Assembly: GCF_001705665.1 (NCBI RefSeq)
Contig: NZ_MDHA01000069.1
Coordinates: 186,001-250,000, forward strand
Source: Thioclava sp. SK-1
Lineage (GTDB): Bacteria; Pseudomonadota; Alphaproteobacteria; Rhodobacterales; Rhodobacteraceae
Length of the DNA stretch: 64,000 bases
Direction: 5' to 3'
Shown here: in pieces, positions 27,884 to 37,508 of the stretch
How the letters are laid out: every line of letters begins with the position of its first letter
How positions within the stretch are numbered: position 1 is the first letter of the stretch
The notes under the pieces: model-generated
Told to the model about the DNA's origin: nothing
The model's input: the letters and a program-made list of their open reading frames with translations, nothing else
Databases searched by the model: none
Translations under genes and position numbers: made by a program

Positions 27884-28243
27884 ATGAGCGCGAAGGAAAC
27901 CATCCAGAAAGACATCACCGAGAATGCCGTGGTGTTGTTCATGAAGGGAACCAAAGAGATGCCGCAATGCGGTTTCTCCAGCCGCGTGGCGGGCGTTTTG
28001 AACTTCATGGGCGTCGAATATAAAGATGTGAACGTTCTGGCCGATCAGGAAATCCGCCAGACCATCAAGGATTTCTCGGACTGGCCGACCATTCCGCAGC
28101 TTTATGTCAAAGGCGAATTCGTCGGCGGCTGCGACATCATCACCGAGATGACTTTGTCTGGTGAGCTGGATCAGCTGTTCACCGATCAAGGCGTTGTCTA
28201 TGACAAAGAAAAAGCCGAGCAGATCCGCGCTGCAAACGCATGA
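27884..28243 (+). CDS. grxD: Monothiol glutaredoxin, CGFS type (Grx4 family)
   Basis: The 119-residue protein has [12 protein letters not shown] with the single active Cys29, and the glutathione-binding stretches [16 protein letters not shown] and the following CD. It holds a bridging [2Fe-2S] cluster with glutathione and delivers it to target proteins or to BolA. AAAGGA precedes the ATG. The sequence is full length for the short, single-domain form. Confidence 0.96.
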   Translation: MSAKETIQKDITENAVVLFMKGTKEMPQCGFSSRVAGVLNFMGVEYKDVNVLADQEIRQTIKDFSDWPTIPQLYVKGEFVGGCDIITEMTLSGELDQLFTDQGVVYDKEKAEQIRAANA

Positions 28244-28271
28244 TCTGCCCGGGTCTTAGACGGCCCAACGG

Positions 28272-29552
28272 TTACAAAGATTGGCCCCGTCGTTCTGCGA
28301 TGGGGCTTTTCTCTGCGCCCGCCCCCACCAATGTGCGCACCGCAAGGTAGCTGGCCGCCGCCATAACAAAGGCGGTGAACAGGCACAGTGGCAGCCCCCC
28401 AAACGCAAAGCTGACACCCGACAGCGCGGTGCCAATCAGCCGCCCCGCCGCATTGGCCATGTAGTAAAATCCGACATTTTGCGTCACGCGCTCGGCGGAA
28501 GAATATTCCAATATCAGCCAGCTATGCAGCGATGAATTGACCGCAAAGACAAAACCAAAGCCCAGAAGGCCGATCACCAATGCAATGGTCAACCACGGCG
28601 CGGGATGTGGGGACAACAGCGCCAGCCCGGCCAAGGCCAAGGGGATCAATGCCAGCCCCCCGACCCAACGCGCCGCTGCGCGTGCGGGCGCGTGCACCTC
28701 GCGGCGCAAGATTCTGGGTGCATTCGCCTGCACGGCACCATAGGCAATGATCCATGCCGCCATAAAGCCCCCGACAAGGAAAAAGGCGCGTCTTGCGCCC
28801 TCTGGCGTGCCATCTGACAGCACATGGTGGAAATAGATCGGAATGCCGACCACAAACCAGACATCGCGCGCGCCAAACAGGAACATCCGCGCCAGAGACA
28901 AACGGTTGATCCGCGCATCTTTTGACCAGACCGAAGAAAATTTCACCCCTTTGATCCCGCCCGGCAGCCCCGGCGGCATGAACAAGATGATCGCGATCAA
29001 TATGACCGCCATAACCGCCGCCATCAGCCAGACGGTCGGCACGAACCCCATCACGCCCAGCCCCGCCGCGCCGAGAAAGAACCCCAGCCCTTTGACCGCG
29101 TTCTTTGAGCCGGTCAACACCGCAACCCAACGAAACAATGTCCCCTCACCCGAAGGGGCCAACAGTTTTACGGCAGATTTAGATGACATCTTAGACAGGT
29201 CCTTGGCCACACCAGACAGGCCCTGCACCCCCATCACAAAGATGACGGAAGCCACAACGGACCATGCCGGATTCAGCTGACTTAGCGCGACAAGCGCCAC
29301 GATCTGCACGCCCAACCCGGCATAGAGCGTTGCAACAAGCCCGAACCGCGCTGCCAACCATCCTGCGGATAGGTTGGTGACAATCCCCGCCAGCTCATAC
29401 AACAAAAACAACCATGCCAAGGAGATTGGCGAAAATCCAAGCCCGTTGAAATGCAGCAAGACCAGCATCCGCAAGGCACCGTCTGACAGCATGAAGGCCC
29501 AATAGGCCGCAGTCACCGCGCCATAGGCGCGCAATCCGTTTTGATCGCTCAT
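28272..29552 (-). CDS. arsJ: MFS transporter ArsJ, exporter of 1-arseno-3-phosphoglycerate
   Basis: The 426-residue protein has twelve membrane helices. The long run of small residues, including [19 protein letters not shown] near residue 112, is characteristic of ArsJ. It starts inside the end of a GAPDH gene (ATGA overlap), the arrangement described for arsenate resistance in which GAPDH makes the unstable 1-arseno-3-phosphoglycerate and ArsJ exports it. Without that partner it would pass as a generic MFS protein. No arsR, arsC or arsB is within the window. It is convergent with grxD. Confidence 0.88.
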   Translation of the reverse strand: MSDQNGLRAYGAVTAAYWAFMLSDGALRMLVLLHFNGLGFSPISLAWLFLLYELAGIVTNLSAGWLAARFGLVATLYAGLGVQIVALVALSQLNPAWSVVASVIFVMGVQGLSGVAKDLSKMSSKSAVKLLAPSGEGTLFRWVAVLTGSKNAVKGLGFFLGAAGLGVMGFVPTVWLMAAVMAVILIAIILFMPPGLPGGIKGVKFSSVWSKDARINRLSLARMFLFGARDVWFVVGIPIYFHHVLSDGTPEGARRAFFLVGGFMAAWIIAYGAVQANAPRILRREVHAPARAAARWVGGLALIPLALAGLALLSPHPAPWLTIALVIGLLGFGFVFAVNSSLHSWLILEYSSAERVTQNVGFYYMANAAGRLIGTALSGVSFAFGGLPLCLFTAFVMAAASYLAVRTLVGAGAEKSPIAERRGQSL

Positions 29553-30556
29553 AACCCGTCAGCCACCAATTTTGCCACATCCGCCAAACGGCAGGCATAG
29601 CCCCATTCATTATCATACCACGCATAGATCTTGGCCTGCGTGCCATTGACCACCATTGTCGATGGCGCATCAATCACCGAAGAACGCGGGTCGTTGACAT
29701 AATCACAAGACACAAGCGGGCGGGTTTCATAGCCCAGAATGCCGCGCAAATCCCCTTCCGCCGCCGCTTGGAAATAACTGTTCAGCTCTTGCACCGTTGT
29801 TTCGCGCTCCAGCTCGAACACACAATCGGTCAGCGAAGCGTTCAGCAACGGCACCCGCACCGCATGGCCATTCAGTCGGCCCTTCAACTGCGGGAAAATT
29901 GCGGTGATCGCGGTTGCCGAGCCTGTCGTGGTTGGGATCAGATTCATCAACGCAGAGCGGGCCCGACGTGCATCTTTGGCTGGAATATCCACAATTGTCT
30001 GGGTGTTGGTCACATCATGGATCGTGGTCATTGACCCGTGTTTAATGCCGATATTTTCCTGCACCACTTTCACCACTGGTGCGAGGCAATTGGTCGTGCA
30101 GCTTGCTGCCGTCAGCAAATTCTGGCTGCCATCATACAGGTCATGATTGACGCCATAGACGATGTTCAGCGCGCCGGCCTCTTTCACCGGGGCCGATACA
30201 ACGACCTTTTTCACACCTGCCGCATAGTAGGGTGCAGTTTTGGCAACGGTTTTAAATACGCCCGTGCAATCGATCACCAAATCCACATTCAATTGCGCCA
30301 GCGGCAGGTCTTCAATCCGTTTCATCTGCGTAAAACGCATCAGCGCGCCACCGATGCTCAGACAGTCCTGTTGTGCCTCGATTGGCACCGGCCAACGGCC
30401 ATGCACCGAGTCGAATTCCAGCAGCAAAGCGTTTTGCGCAATATCGCCATTGGGTTCATTCAAAAGAACAACTTGATCGCCGCGCCCCGCGTCTACCAAC
30501 GCACGAAGCACCAATTTTCCCATACGTCCCAGACCATTGATCGCAATGCGTGCCAT
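29549..30556 (-). CDS. ArsJ-associated glyceraldehyde-3-phosphate dehydrogenase
   Basis: The 335-residue enzyme has the NAD-binding start [15 protein letters not shown], the catalytic Cys153 in [10 protein letters not shown], and the expected His and phosphate-binding segments ([19 protein letters not shown]). Housekeeping GAPDHs usually read INGFGRIG, so this is a divergent paralogue. In ars clusters this enzyme uses arsenate instead of phosphate to form 1-arseno-3-phosphoglycerate, which ArsJ exports. The gene is translationally coupled to arsJ. No other glycolytic gene is nearby, which argues against a housekeeping role. Confidence 0.9.
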   Translation of the reverse strand: MARIAINGLGRMGKLVLRALVDAGRGDQVVLLNEPNGDIAQNALLLEFDSVHGRWPVPIEAQQDCLSIGGALMRFTQMKRIEDLPLAQLNVDLVIDCTGVFKTVAKTAPYYAAGVKKVVVSAPVKEAGALNIVYGVNHDLYDGSQNLLTAASCTTNCLAPVVKVVQENIGIKHGSMTTIHDVTNTQTIVDIPAKDARRARSALMNLIPTTTGSATAITAIFPQLKGRLNGHAVRVPLLNASLTDCVFELERETTVQELNSYFQAAAEGDLRGILGYETRPLVSCDYVNDPRSSVIDAPSTMVVNGTQAKIYAWYDNEWGYACRLADVAKLVADGL

Positions 30557-30687
30557 TCAAACCATCCCCATGTAAGTTTGCCCCCTGCGGTACGTCAGCA
30601 ATGTAACAACCGGGTAACATCACCCGTAGAGATGCACGACAACCGCGCTTCGATCATCTTTTTTGTCGCCGTCTTGCGCATCAAAAA

Positions 30688-30720
30688 AGCCCCCAACACC
30701 GTCACATGGTATCAGGGGCT
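30688..30720 (-). terminator. Rho-independent terminator of the pan/membrane-protein operon
   Basis: On the minus strand AGCCCCT pairs with GGGGGCT and is followed by TTTTTT (30683-30688). It lies 33 bases after the stop of the DUF1523 gene. Confidence 0.8.
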
Positions 30721-30752
30721 GTTGGTATATGCCGCAGGCACGCCGGGGCGTG

Positions 30753-31412
30753 TTAACGCTTTAGCGCGCCAAATTTCGCTTTGATCTTGGCCCAAAGACC
30801 ACGGCCATAATCACCCGCCGCATCCGCGCGGTCTTCCACATCATCCCAGGCCTCACCGACATCTTCCAACACCGGATCGATCGAGCGTTCCTTGAACTGC
30901 CGCCACATGGCGCGGATCAGCAGCACAATCAGCAATAGCAGCACAAGAATGACGATATTCGCCCAGGGGATGATCGTCGCCTCTGGCCCAGATACGACCT
31001 TCACACCGACTGCATTTGGGAAAATCGTAAGCCATTCATTGCGCCAGCCGTAATGTGTCACTGACACCCAGATCGGATCCGCCTTGGGTGAAACAAGCGA
31101 TGCTGCCTCTGCTTGCAGGTTGGAGCTGTCCAGCTTGAAATAGGGCGGCCAGCCCCAGCCGGTATCTTCATTGCGATACACCATCGGCTTGCCATTAGGT
31201 AGCTGCGTCTGAATGAAGAACACATCACGATTGCTAAGCTGTGAAGTGCCCACATCGGGCGACGCCCAGAAGATCGAGTTTTCACCAAAATCAATCCGGC
31301 GGTTTTCCGTGCCGACAATGCGCACAATATCATGCTGTGGCAATGTGTAATGGAAAAAGGCAAATAGGAACAGCGCCAGCACAACCCCAACGCCCCATTT
31401 TACATATGTCAT
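30753..31412 (-). CDS. DUF1523 family membrane protein
   Basis: The 219-residue protein has an N-terminal anchor (GVGVVLALFLFAFFHYTLPQHDIVRI) of the kind I associate with DUF1523. A soluble, probably periplasmic domain rich in Trp follows (GWGWPPYFKLDSSNLQAEA, YGWRNEWLTIFPNAVGVK). A second membrane helix lies at about residues 147-167, and the end is a charged cytoplasmic tail. The function is unknown. It is the last of three small membrane protein genes downstream of panC and seven bases after its neighbour, so the three probably form one unit. Confidence 0.75.
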   Translation of the reverse strand: MTYVKWGVGVVLALFLFAFFHYTLPQHDIVRIVGTENRRIDFGENSIFWASPDVGTSQLSNRDVFFIQTQLPNGKPMVYRNEDTGWGWPPYFKLDSSNLQAEAASLVSPKADPIWVSVTHYGWRNEWLTIFPNAVGVKVVSGPEATIIPWANIVILVLLLLIVLLIRAMWRQFKERSIDPVLEDVGEAWDDVEDRADAAGDYGRGLWAKIKAKFGALKR

Positions 31413-31419
31413 TGAAGCC

Positions 31420-31713
31420 TCATGCGTAATTCATCAAATAGATCACCGCCGCGACCGCTGTGATCGGCACAATAAAAACCAGCAACACCAGCTTGGCGCG
31501 CAGGCTTTTCTTATAGTCTTGCAAACGCGCCTCGACAAACTCATCGCGTGACATCGTGGTGCCAGCGCCTTGTGCCGACTGTTGTGCCTGCTGGTCCGCC
31601 CAGTCATTTTCATATCGTTCGCGCGCCAGTGACCGCAGATAAATGGACATCAGCACATACAACGCGCTTAACACGAACAGCCCCAAGGCCCCGTTGCGGA
31701 AAAAGCCGATCAT
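31420..31713 (-). CDS. Small membrane protein of unknown function
   Basis: The 97-residue protein has one N-terminal helix (FVLSALYVLMSIYL), a charged middle section with Gln-rich ADQQAQQSAQGAG at about residues 39-51, and one C-terminal helix (LVLLVFIVPITAVAAVIYL). Both ends therefore probably face the same side of the membrane. I do not recognise a family. It sits seven bases before the DUF1523 gene and 30 bases after the next small membrane protein gene. Confidence 0.7.
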   Translation of the reverse strand: MIGFFRNGALGLFVLSALYVLMSIYLRSLARERYENDWADQQAQQSAQGAGTTMSRDEFVEARLQDYKKSLRAKLVLLVFIVPITAVAAVIYLMNYA

Positions 31714-31743
31714 GGCATAGTACCCGATGCTGCTGCGGCCGGT

Positions 31744-32049
31744 TTAGGCATTTTTCGCACGCGCGCGCACCACCAGCCGGATCAAGACAGCGCTGACCGC
31801 AACCGGCACCAGTGTCAACACATAAGCGGAAGCAAATGTCTGCCGTCCGGGATAGCCGTTGGAACACATCGCCTGTGCATCCAACAAATCCAGAAAGAAC
31901 AGCGGCCCGCAGACCGTGCCTGTTGCGTAATAGCTGGGCACCAGCATTCCAACCGGGATCAGCGCGATCAGCTTGGCCCAGGGAAACCGTGACAAAAAAC
32001 CGCCCACGGCCACGCAGATAATCAGGCCGAAAATCATAAAGGGTGTCAT
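31744..32049 (-). CDS. Small membrane protein of unknown function
   Basis: The 101-residue protein has about three hydrophobic segments and Cys residues in the loop between the second and third (VCGPLFFLDLLDAQAMCSNG), which could form a periplasmic disulfide. The ATG at 32049 begins the first helix; an in-frame extension to 32172 enters the end of panC. I do not recognise a family. It lies 80 bases after panC. Confidence 0.65.
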   Translation of the reverse strand: MTPFMIFGLIICVAVGGFLSRFPWAKLIALIPVGMLVPSYYATGTVCGPLFFLDLLDAQAMCSNGYPGRQTFASAYVLTLVPVAVSAVLIRLVVRARAKNA

Positions 32050-32129
32050 CGTCTCAGGTTCCTTTTGGTCGTGTGCTCTGGACGAACTATGCCCGCCCAA
32101 ATCTGGTAAAAATAGCCGTATTCGACCCG

Positions 32130-32969
32130 CTACACCGCGATATTGTCGATCAGGCGCACATCGCCCAGCCATGCGGCCACCAGCAGCCGCGCCGGCTCAT
32201 TGGCTGCGGGCAACAGGCGCAGACCTTCAACACTGGCCAATTCCAGATATTCCACATCATGAAACCCTGCTGCAAGGAAGGCAGCGCGTGCGCTGGTCAA
32301 AGCGTCGCTTGCCAGCGCCCCACCGCGAAGCTGTGTCGCCGCCTGCTGCAAGATGTGATGCATCTGGGGGGCGATCTGCCGCTCTTGTGCCGTCAGGCGG
32401 ACATTGCGTGACGACATCGCCAAACCATCCTCTTCGCGGATCGTTGGGCAACCGATAATCTTGACCGGAATATTCAGATCATCGACCAGCCGGCGCACGA
32501 CTTGCAACTGCTGCCAATCTTTTTCACCGAAAAAGGCGCGCCCGGCCTGCGTCATGCCAAACAGTTTCGACACAACCGTAGCGACCCCGTCAAAATGGCC
32601 TGGACGATGCGCTCCCTCCATCGGTTCGGACACGCCAGTAATGGACACGGTCGTGGCAAAGCCCGTCGGATAGACCTCTTCTACACCCGGCGCGAACAAC
32701 ACATCCACCCCGGCCTGATCCAACAGCGCAACATCTTTCGCCTCATTCCGGGGGTATTTCGTCAAATCATCGGGGTTGTTGAACTGCATTGGGTTTACGA
32801 AAATCGTTACAATCACCCGGTCAGATTGCGCCCGCGCCTGTGCAACCAATGACATATGCCCTTCGTGCAGGGCGCCCATTGTGGGTACGACCCCCACCAA
32901 CATACCCGAACGTTTCCAGCCTGCGACTTTCTCACGCAGCTCGGCGGAGTTCCGAATAACCTGCGTCAT
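32130..32969 (-). CDS. panC: Pantothenate synthetase (pantoate-beta-alanine ligase)
   Basis: The 279-residue enzyme joins pantoate and beta-alanine using ATP. The HIGH-type motif is [14 protein letters not shown] (about residues 29-42), and the KMSKS equivalent is MSSRNVRL at about 184-191; [10 protein letters not shown] is also conserved. Its ATG overlaps the panB stop (ATGA), so the two vitamin B5 genes are coupled. Full length. Confidence 0.97.
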   Translation of the reverse strand: MTQVIRNSAELREKVAGWKRSGMLVGVVPTMGALHEGHMSLVAQARAQSDRVIVTIFVNPMQFNNPDDLTKYPRNEAKDVALLDQAGVDVLFAPGVEEVYPTGFATTVSITGVSEPMEGAHRPGHFDGVATVVSKLFGMTQAGRAFFGEKDWQQLQVVRRLVDDLNIPVKIIGCPTIREEDGLAMSSRNVRLTAQERQIAPQMHHILQQAATQLRGGALASDALTSARAAFLAAGFHDVEYLELASVEGLRLLPAANEPARLLVAAWLGDVRLIDNIAV

Positions 32970-33793
32970 TTCTTAACGACCTCATCCGCGAAAGCATGTT
33001 CTGGCGCCGGGAAAGCGCGCGCGCGCACCTGTGCCGCATAATCGGCCACTGCCGCGGCTGCATCCGCCCCCAAATTGCCAAAGCGCTTGACGAATTTCGG
33101 TTTGAAATCCGTGAACAGGCCCAGCATGTCATCGACCACCAAAACCTGACCATCACAGCCGACACCCGCGCCAATGCCCACGGTCGGGATAGGCAGCGCC
33201 TGCGTGATCTGATCGGCCAAACCGCCCGGCACCTTTTCCAACACTACGGAAAACGCCCCAGCCTTTGCCACAGCCTGTGCATCGGCCAGCAGCTGCGCTC
33301 CAGCCTCGCCACGGCCCTGAACCTTGTAGCCGCCAAACAGGTTCACCGATTGCGGTGTCAGGCCAATATGCGCCATCACCGGAATGCCGCGCTGCACCAA
33401 AAACGCGATGGTTTCGGCCATGTGCACGCCCCCCTCCAACTTCACCGCCGCAGCGCCGGTTTCCGACATCAATCGGGCCGCATTGCGATAGGCCTGCTGG
33501 GGGCTTTCTTCATAGCTGCCAAACGGCATATCGATCACGAAACACGCATGCGACAGCCCGCGCGCCACGGCCTGACCGTGCATGATCATCATTTCCAGGG
33601 TCACGCCCAAAGTGGAGGGCAGCCCATGCAACACCATTCCCACGGAATCACCAACAAGCACCAGGTCGCAATCGGCATCGACCAGCTTCGCAATCGGGGT
33701 GGTATAGGCGGTCAGGCAGACGATTGGATCGCCACCTTTCATCGCTACGATATCGGTTGGCATCCGTTGCCGCACCTGTCCGGTTGCACTCAT
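32966..33793 (-). CDS. panB: 3-methyl-2-oxobutanoate hydroxymethyltransferase
   Basis: The 275-residue enzyme adds a hydroxymethyl group from methylene-tetrahydrofolate to alpha-ketoisovalerate, the first step to pantothenate. Conserved segments include MLTAYTTP-like [34 protein letters not shown] and [20 protein letters not shown] precedes ATG 33793; a longer in-frame start at 34015 has no homology. It is coupled to panC by an ATGA overlap. Its need for methylene-THF connects it loosely to the glycine cleavage genes in this window. Confidence 0.97.
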   Translation of the reverse strand: MSATGQVRQRMPTDIVAMKGGDPIVCLTAYTTPIAKLVDADCDLVLVGDSVGMVLHGLPSTLGVTLEMMIMHGQAVARGLSHACFVIDMPFGSYEESPQQAYRNAARLMSETGAAAVKLEGGVHMAETIAFLVQRGIPVMAHIGLTPQSVNLFGGYKVQGRGEAGAQLLADAQAVAKAGAFSVVLEKVPGGLADQITQALPIPTVGIGAGVGCDGQVLVVDDMLGLFTDFKPKFVKRFGNLGADAAAAVADYAAQVRARAFPAPEHAFADEVVKK

Positions 33794-33948
33794 GGTGGAT
33801 CTCCCCTGCCGCGTCCCAACCCTGTGTGGAACGGTCAGATCCTTACCTGCCTGACAGGGTGAATGCAAAAGAAACCCTGCTGCACCGCGGCACATTTCCA
33901 ACAGTTTCAGCGCATCACCGCAGATTAACCTACTGGTCACAATGGAAA

Positions 33949-33973
33949 AAGGCGCAGGATCACCCCGCGCCTT
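33949..33973 (-). terminator. Rho-independent terminator of the L,D-transpeptidase gene
   Basis: On the minus strand AAGGCGC pairs with GCGCCTT around an 11-base loop and is followed by TTTCC, 55 bases after the transpeptidase stop. Confidence 0.7.
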
Positions 33974-34027
33974 CTGCTTTGGTATTACCCGCGATGACCT
34001 CTGGCCGATGGCCACGGCAATCGGGTG

Positions 34028-34960
34028 TTAGTTGCTGTAAATCCCGTTGGAATTCACATAGGTCGGCTGCATCGTTTCCAAACCGCCTGCCGTGGAATAC
34101 AGCTGTCCCGATGCCTGCGCATTGGCCGCAGCTACGGCGCGTTCATGGCTCTCGGCTTCGACTTGCGCATAATCTTCGATCTGACCGGATTCCCACGCAC
34201 GCTGATCGGCATCAATCGCCGCGACATCCGACGCCGGCACGACATAACCGGAATGCAATTCAACCATCGGACCTTCCATCGCAAGGCTTTCCGCCTCTGA
34301 CCGGACCTTCACAACCGTGCCCGTGTCGGTTTCATCATACATATCCATGATGTCTTGGTTGAAGAAGCGGATACAGCCGGCCGAGGTCGCCTTACCAATC
34401 GAAGACGGGTCCATCGTGCCGTGCAAACGGTAGTAGGTGTCACGGTTGCCCTTATACAAATACAGCGCACGCGCACCCAACGGGTTGTCTAGACCTCCGG
34501 GCAGGCCATCACGCAGCGGGCCATACAGGTCCGGGTCCGTGCGGATCATATTCGCGGTAGGCGTCCATGATGGGAATACCTCTTTGCGGCGGATCACTGC
34601 GGTGCCAGCAAAGCCTTTACCCTCTTTGCCGACGGCAATCCCCATACGCATGGCACGGCCCGGGGCCTTTACATGATAGGCGACGCGGGCATAGGGGTCG
34701 ATCACAATCGTGCCCACCGCTTCGGGACCATCGTAATTTACCCAGCGACGGCGGTTGCGCTCATTCAGGTAACGCGGGCTGACAGCAGGAACCACAACAG
34801 TGGGATCCAGCTCATCTTGGCGGGCCTGGTATTCCGGCGGCACCGATGCGGAGGAAATACGGGCGGTCGGCGCACCCGGTTCAGCAGCACATCCTGCCAA
34901 AGCCGCAAGCGCAAGCAGCATCAGCGCCGGACGACGCAAATTAGAAAATGAAAAGGGCAC
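34028..34960 (-). CDS. L,D-transpeptidase lipoprotein (YkuD domain)
   Basis: The 310-residue protein has a lipobox LAGC with Cys24, so it is a lipoprotein of the periplasm. The YkuD domain spans about residues 82-220, with catalytic His180 in YRLHGTMDPSSIGK and Cys196 in SAGCIRFF. Such enzymes make 3-3 cross-links in peptidoglycan or attach proteins to it. A Gln/Ala-rich C-terminal tail of about 80 residues follows. The start is GTG at 34960, with AAAGGA nine bases upstream. A perfect CtrA-like site lies about 125 bases upstream. Confidence 0.9.
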   Translation of the reverse strand: MPFSFSNLRRPALMLLALAALAGCAAEPGAPTARISSASVPPEYQARQDELDPTVVVPAVSPRYLNERNRRRWVNYDGPEAVGTIVIDPYARVAYHVKAPGRAMRMGIAVGKEGKGFAGTAVIRRKEVFPSWTPTANMIRTDPDLYGPLRDGLPGGLDNPLGARALYLYKGNRDTYYRLHGTMDPSSIGKATSAGCIRFFNQDIMDMYDETDTGTVVKVRSEAESLAMEGPMVELHSGYVVPASDVAAIDADQRAWESGQIEDYAQVEAESHERAVAAANAQASGQLYSTAGGLETMQPTYVNSNGIYSN

Positions 34961-35083
34961 AGCAGCAAATCCTTTCGGAATCTTATCGTCTTTATCCGCA
35001 TCACGCCGGGGCAGATCGGCATTTGCAGAAGATCGGGCCTATCAGCCCGAACCCCTACCTGTTCGTCAAGCCCCTGCCCCCTG

Positions 35084-35098
35084 TTAAGGTTCCCTTAA
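35084..35098 (-). promoter_or_regulatory. CtrA-like site TTAA-N7-TTAAC upstream of the L,D-transpeptidase gene
   Basis: Read on the minus strand, the sequence matches the full TTAA-N7-TTAAC CtrA consensus, 124 bases before the GTG start at 34960. This is in intergenic DNA, where such an 8-base AT pattern is rare in a GC-rich genome. Confidence 0.5.
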
Positions 35099-35150
35099 AT
35101 CACAAATTATTACCGCAAGGTCATTTTCAGGTCATCAAACCGTATGAAAA

Positions 35151-35180
35151 GGCCCCGCGCGGCACATGTCGCACGGGGCC
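35151..35180 (-). terminator. Rho-independent terminator of the phytase-like gene
   Basis: GGCCCCG pairs with CGGGGCC as the core of a longer imperfect stem; on the minus strand it is followed by TTTT. It lies 24 bases after the stop at 35204. Confidence 0.8.
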
Positions 35181-35203
35181 CTTTAAAGATATGCGCTGAA
35201 AGA

Positions 35204-37372
35204 TCAGCCGCCGGTTTTATTGCCCATAGCGCCGATATTCATGAACAACGTCTCGCCGGAGCTGTCATCAACACCATCATTATCGGTGACGATAAACCCG
35301 TTGCCCGACGCATCAATGGCAAAGCCTTCGACCTTATCGACAACATAACCGCCGGTGGCCTTCAGATCGGGCAACAGGTCTCTGACTTCTTGTTTGCGAA
35401 CGACCGGAAGATCACCGCCCAAAGGCGCAGGCGTCAGATCTGACAGCGCAACCTGGAAGATCTTTTTGACCTTGGCGCGCTGTGCCAATTGGTTGTCGCG
35501 TTCCAGAACATAGGCGACGCCATCGTGGATCGTGATCTCGGACAGGCCCATCCAGCCCTCGCCTTTGGCCTCTAGCGGGTAATGTACCGCGCCCCACTCA
35601 CCGCTATCCGTGTCATAGGATACCAGTTTCACCAAACCTGCCGGGTCATCGCCCCATTCGCGCTGGGTGGCCATCCACAACGTGGTGCCGTCCATTGCGA
35701 TACCTTCAAAGCCAAAGCGGGTTTCGACATGGGCCAATTCGGCGGGCAAGCCGATTTGGTCTTCGATCTCACCATCGGCATTCACATGGATCAGCCCATG
35801 CGGGATCATCCGGTCGCTGCGCCCTTCGGATGCCAGCCAGAACCCGCCCTGCCCGTCCAGCGTGATACCCTCCAGATCCAAAAGCTGCGCTGGGGGACCA
35901 TTGCGGGTAATGTCGATCGCACCGGTGATTTTCGCCGGCGTCGTGGTTGCATCGATGGTAAAGATCCGCGGTTGCGCCGAATAGAAACTATCGGCAACAG
36001 CGTAAAGCATCCCCGGCTGTGTCGCATCGGCAACCAGCCCCGACAGCGCGCCCCAGCCGATCAATGGCTGAGTGCCTGCAGAGGTGATCATGGGATAGGA
36101 GGCGGCCGCCTCACTGCGCTCAAAAATCATGACATGTGCTTCGGCATTTCCATCGCCGCGGGCGTCAGTTTCATTGGCCGACACCAGCAGATTGCGCGAT
36201 GGCAAGGCCACATAGCCCTCTGGTCCGATGCCCGATGGCAAAAGCTGCAAGAATGCCGGGTTGGCCGGGTCGGTCACATCATAAACCGCGACGATCGAGC
36301 CGCGCTCGGATCCGATGAACAGCAACGGCTGACCGTCGAACAGACCGAATTCCACAGATTCAGGCTCTGCGCCCTTTTTTCCTGCGCGTTTGTCGGGATA
36401 ATGGCCCGCGCTGGCCACCAGATGTTCAAAGCTGTTGCCCGCGTCATAGACCACGGTGCCATCTTTATTGAAAATTGTGAACCCACGAGAGCCACCTTTC
36501 CAATCACCCTCATTGGCGGTGGCGAAATGGTCTTCATCAATCCATTTTACGGCATCAGGTTCGCGGGGCACGTCTTGAAGCGACCCGTCAAAGGACAGCT
36601 TTCCGTCTTTCTTCGTGTCAATCCCGTCCAGATCCACCGTCCCGGCCGAAAAATGCGTTGCAACGCTGCCATCCGCCGCGATGATTGCGATATGGTTGTT
36701 CTCTTGCATGGTGACGACGATTTCACCGGCGGCATTCACATCGACAAATTCCGGCTCTGGATCAGTGGCACCAATGGTGGGCACGCCGGTCAGGTCAATT
36801 TTTTGCAATCCTGCGCAATTTAGCACGCCATCGCTCACCGGCACTTTGACAACAAACCCACCGGGCATTTGTGGCAAACCGCCATCACCCAAATCTTCGT
36901 CGCGCTCGTTTTCAATCGCCACCGTAACGAAAGAACCATCCTTGGCCACGGCAACAGAATCGGGCTGGCCACCCAGATCACAGGTCGTGACCTCGCTGCG
37001 CGATGCGATGTCGATGACATGCAGCGCACCGGAGGGCTGTGTATAGCTTTCGGATGTATTCACGCCCACGAAAGCGGTTTGGCCAATGATGGCAACGGAG
37101 GTCGGTTCGCCCGACATTTCCATCACGCCAAGCGGTTTGGGTGCGGCGGGGTCTGCGATATCAATCATGCCAATGACGCCAAGCGGGCTGTCGGTATAAA
37201 CCAATGTCTGGCCATCCGCAGTAGCCGCGATGATTTCCGCAGAGGTTTCTTCCGCCGTGTTGTCAGCATTAGAGGGCACCGCGAACGCGGCCACCCGGTT
37301 GAAATTCATATCCGCAAAGGCTGGCAGCGCGGTGGTCAGGGCCAGCACAGCCCCAATTGATAATTTCAGCAT
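35204..37372 (-). CDS. Secreted two-propeller protein with esterase-like phytase domain
   Basis: The 722-residue protein has a signal peptide ending AFA. The N-terminal half (about 22-430) is a beta-propeller of YncE/LVIVD style, with repeats such as VYTDSPLGVIGMIDIADP and GALHVIDIASRSEV. The C-terminal half (about 440-715) resembles the esterase-like phytase domain (PF13449), with LEGITLDGQGGFWLASEGR, GFEGIAMDGTTLWMATQRE and KVEGFAIDASGNGFIVTDND. The domain is proposed to act on phosphate esters, but its activity is poorly proven. It is probably periplasmic or extracellular. Two PhoB-like direct repeats lie upstream. Confidence 0.8.
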   Translation of the reverse strand: MLKLSIGAVLALTTALPAFADMNFNRVAAFAVPSNADNTAEETSAEIIAATADGQTLVYTDSPLGVIGMIDIADPAAPKPLGVMEMSGEPTSVAIIGQTAFVGVNTSESYTQPSGALHVIDIASRSEVTTCDLGGQPDSVAVAKDGSFVTVAIENERDEDLGDGGLPQMPGGFVVKVPVSDGVLNCAGLQKIDLTGVPTIGATDPEPEFVDVNAAGEIVVTMQENNHIAIIAADGSVATHFSAGTVDLDGIDTKKDGKLSFDGSLQDVPREPDAVKWIDEDHFATANEGDWKGGSRGFTIFNKDGTVVYDAGNSFEHLVASAGHYPDKRAGKKGAEPESVEFGLFDGQPLLFIGSERGSIVAVYDVTDPANPAFLQLLPSGIGPEGYVALPSRNLLVSANETDARGDGNAEAHVMIFERSEAAASYPMITSAGTQPLIGWGALSGLVADATQPGMLYAVADSFYSAQPRIFTIDATTTPAKITGAIDITRNGPPAQLLDLEGITLDGQGGFWLASEGRSDRMIPHGLIHVNADGEIEDQIGLPAELAHVETRFGFEGIAMDGTTLWMATQREWGDDPAGLVKLVSYDTDSGEWGAVHYPLEAKGEGWMGLSEITIHDGVAYVLERDNQLAQRAKVKKIFQVALSDLTPAPLGGDLPVVRKQEVRDLLPDLKATGGYVVDKVEGFAIDASGNGFIVTDNDGVDDSSGETLFMNIGAMGNKTGG

Positions 37373-37452
37373 ATCTCACGTCCCCATCTGTGGTCGATGT
37401 TTTGGTTGACGCGATCCATCCCGCTGATTGGTAACGCCTGTGCTACAGCCAG

Positions 37453-37468
37453 GTGACACTTTGATGAC
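37453..37468 (-). promoter_or_regulatory. Pho-box-like direct repeat upstream of the phytase-like gene
   Basis: On the minus strand GTCAT and GTCAC occur 11 bases apart, the spacing of PhoB half-sites, about 81-96 bases upstream of the gene. The match is short, so this is a suggestion only. Confidence 0.25.
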
Positions 37469-37508
37469 CCAAAGTCAGAACATATGATATTTCTGCCCAA
37501 ACCAAATC

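Noticed and set aside
28272-30556. Housekeeping GAPDH beside a generic MFS gene
   Set aside because: The ATGA overlap and the divergent GAPDH motif fit the ArsJ pair better; no glycolysis genes are near.
35582-36823. A 413-codon open frame opposite the phytase-like gene
   Set aside because: It is antisense to a strong coding gene; there is no recognisable domain or start signal.
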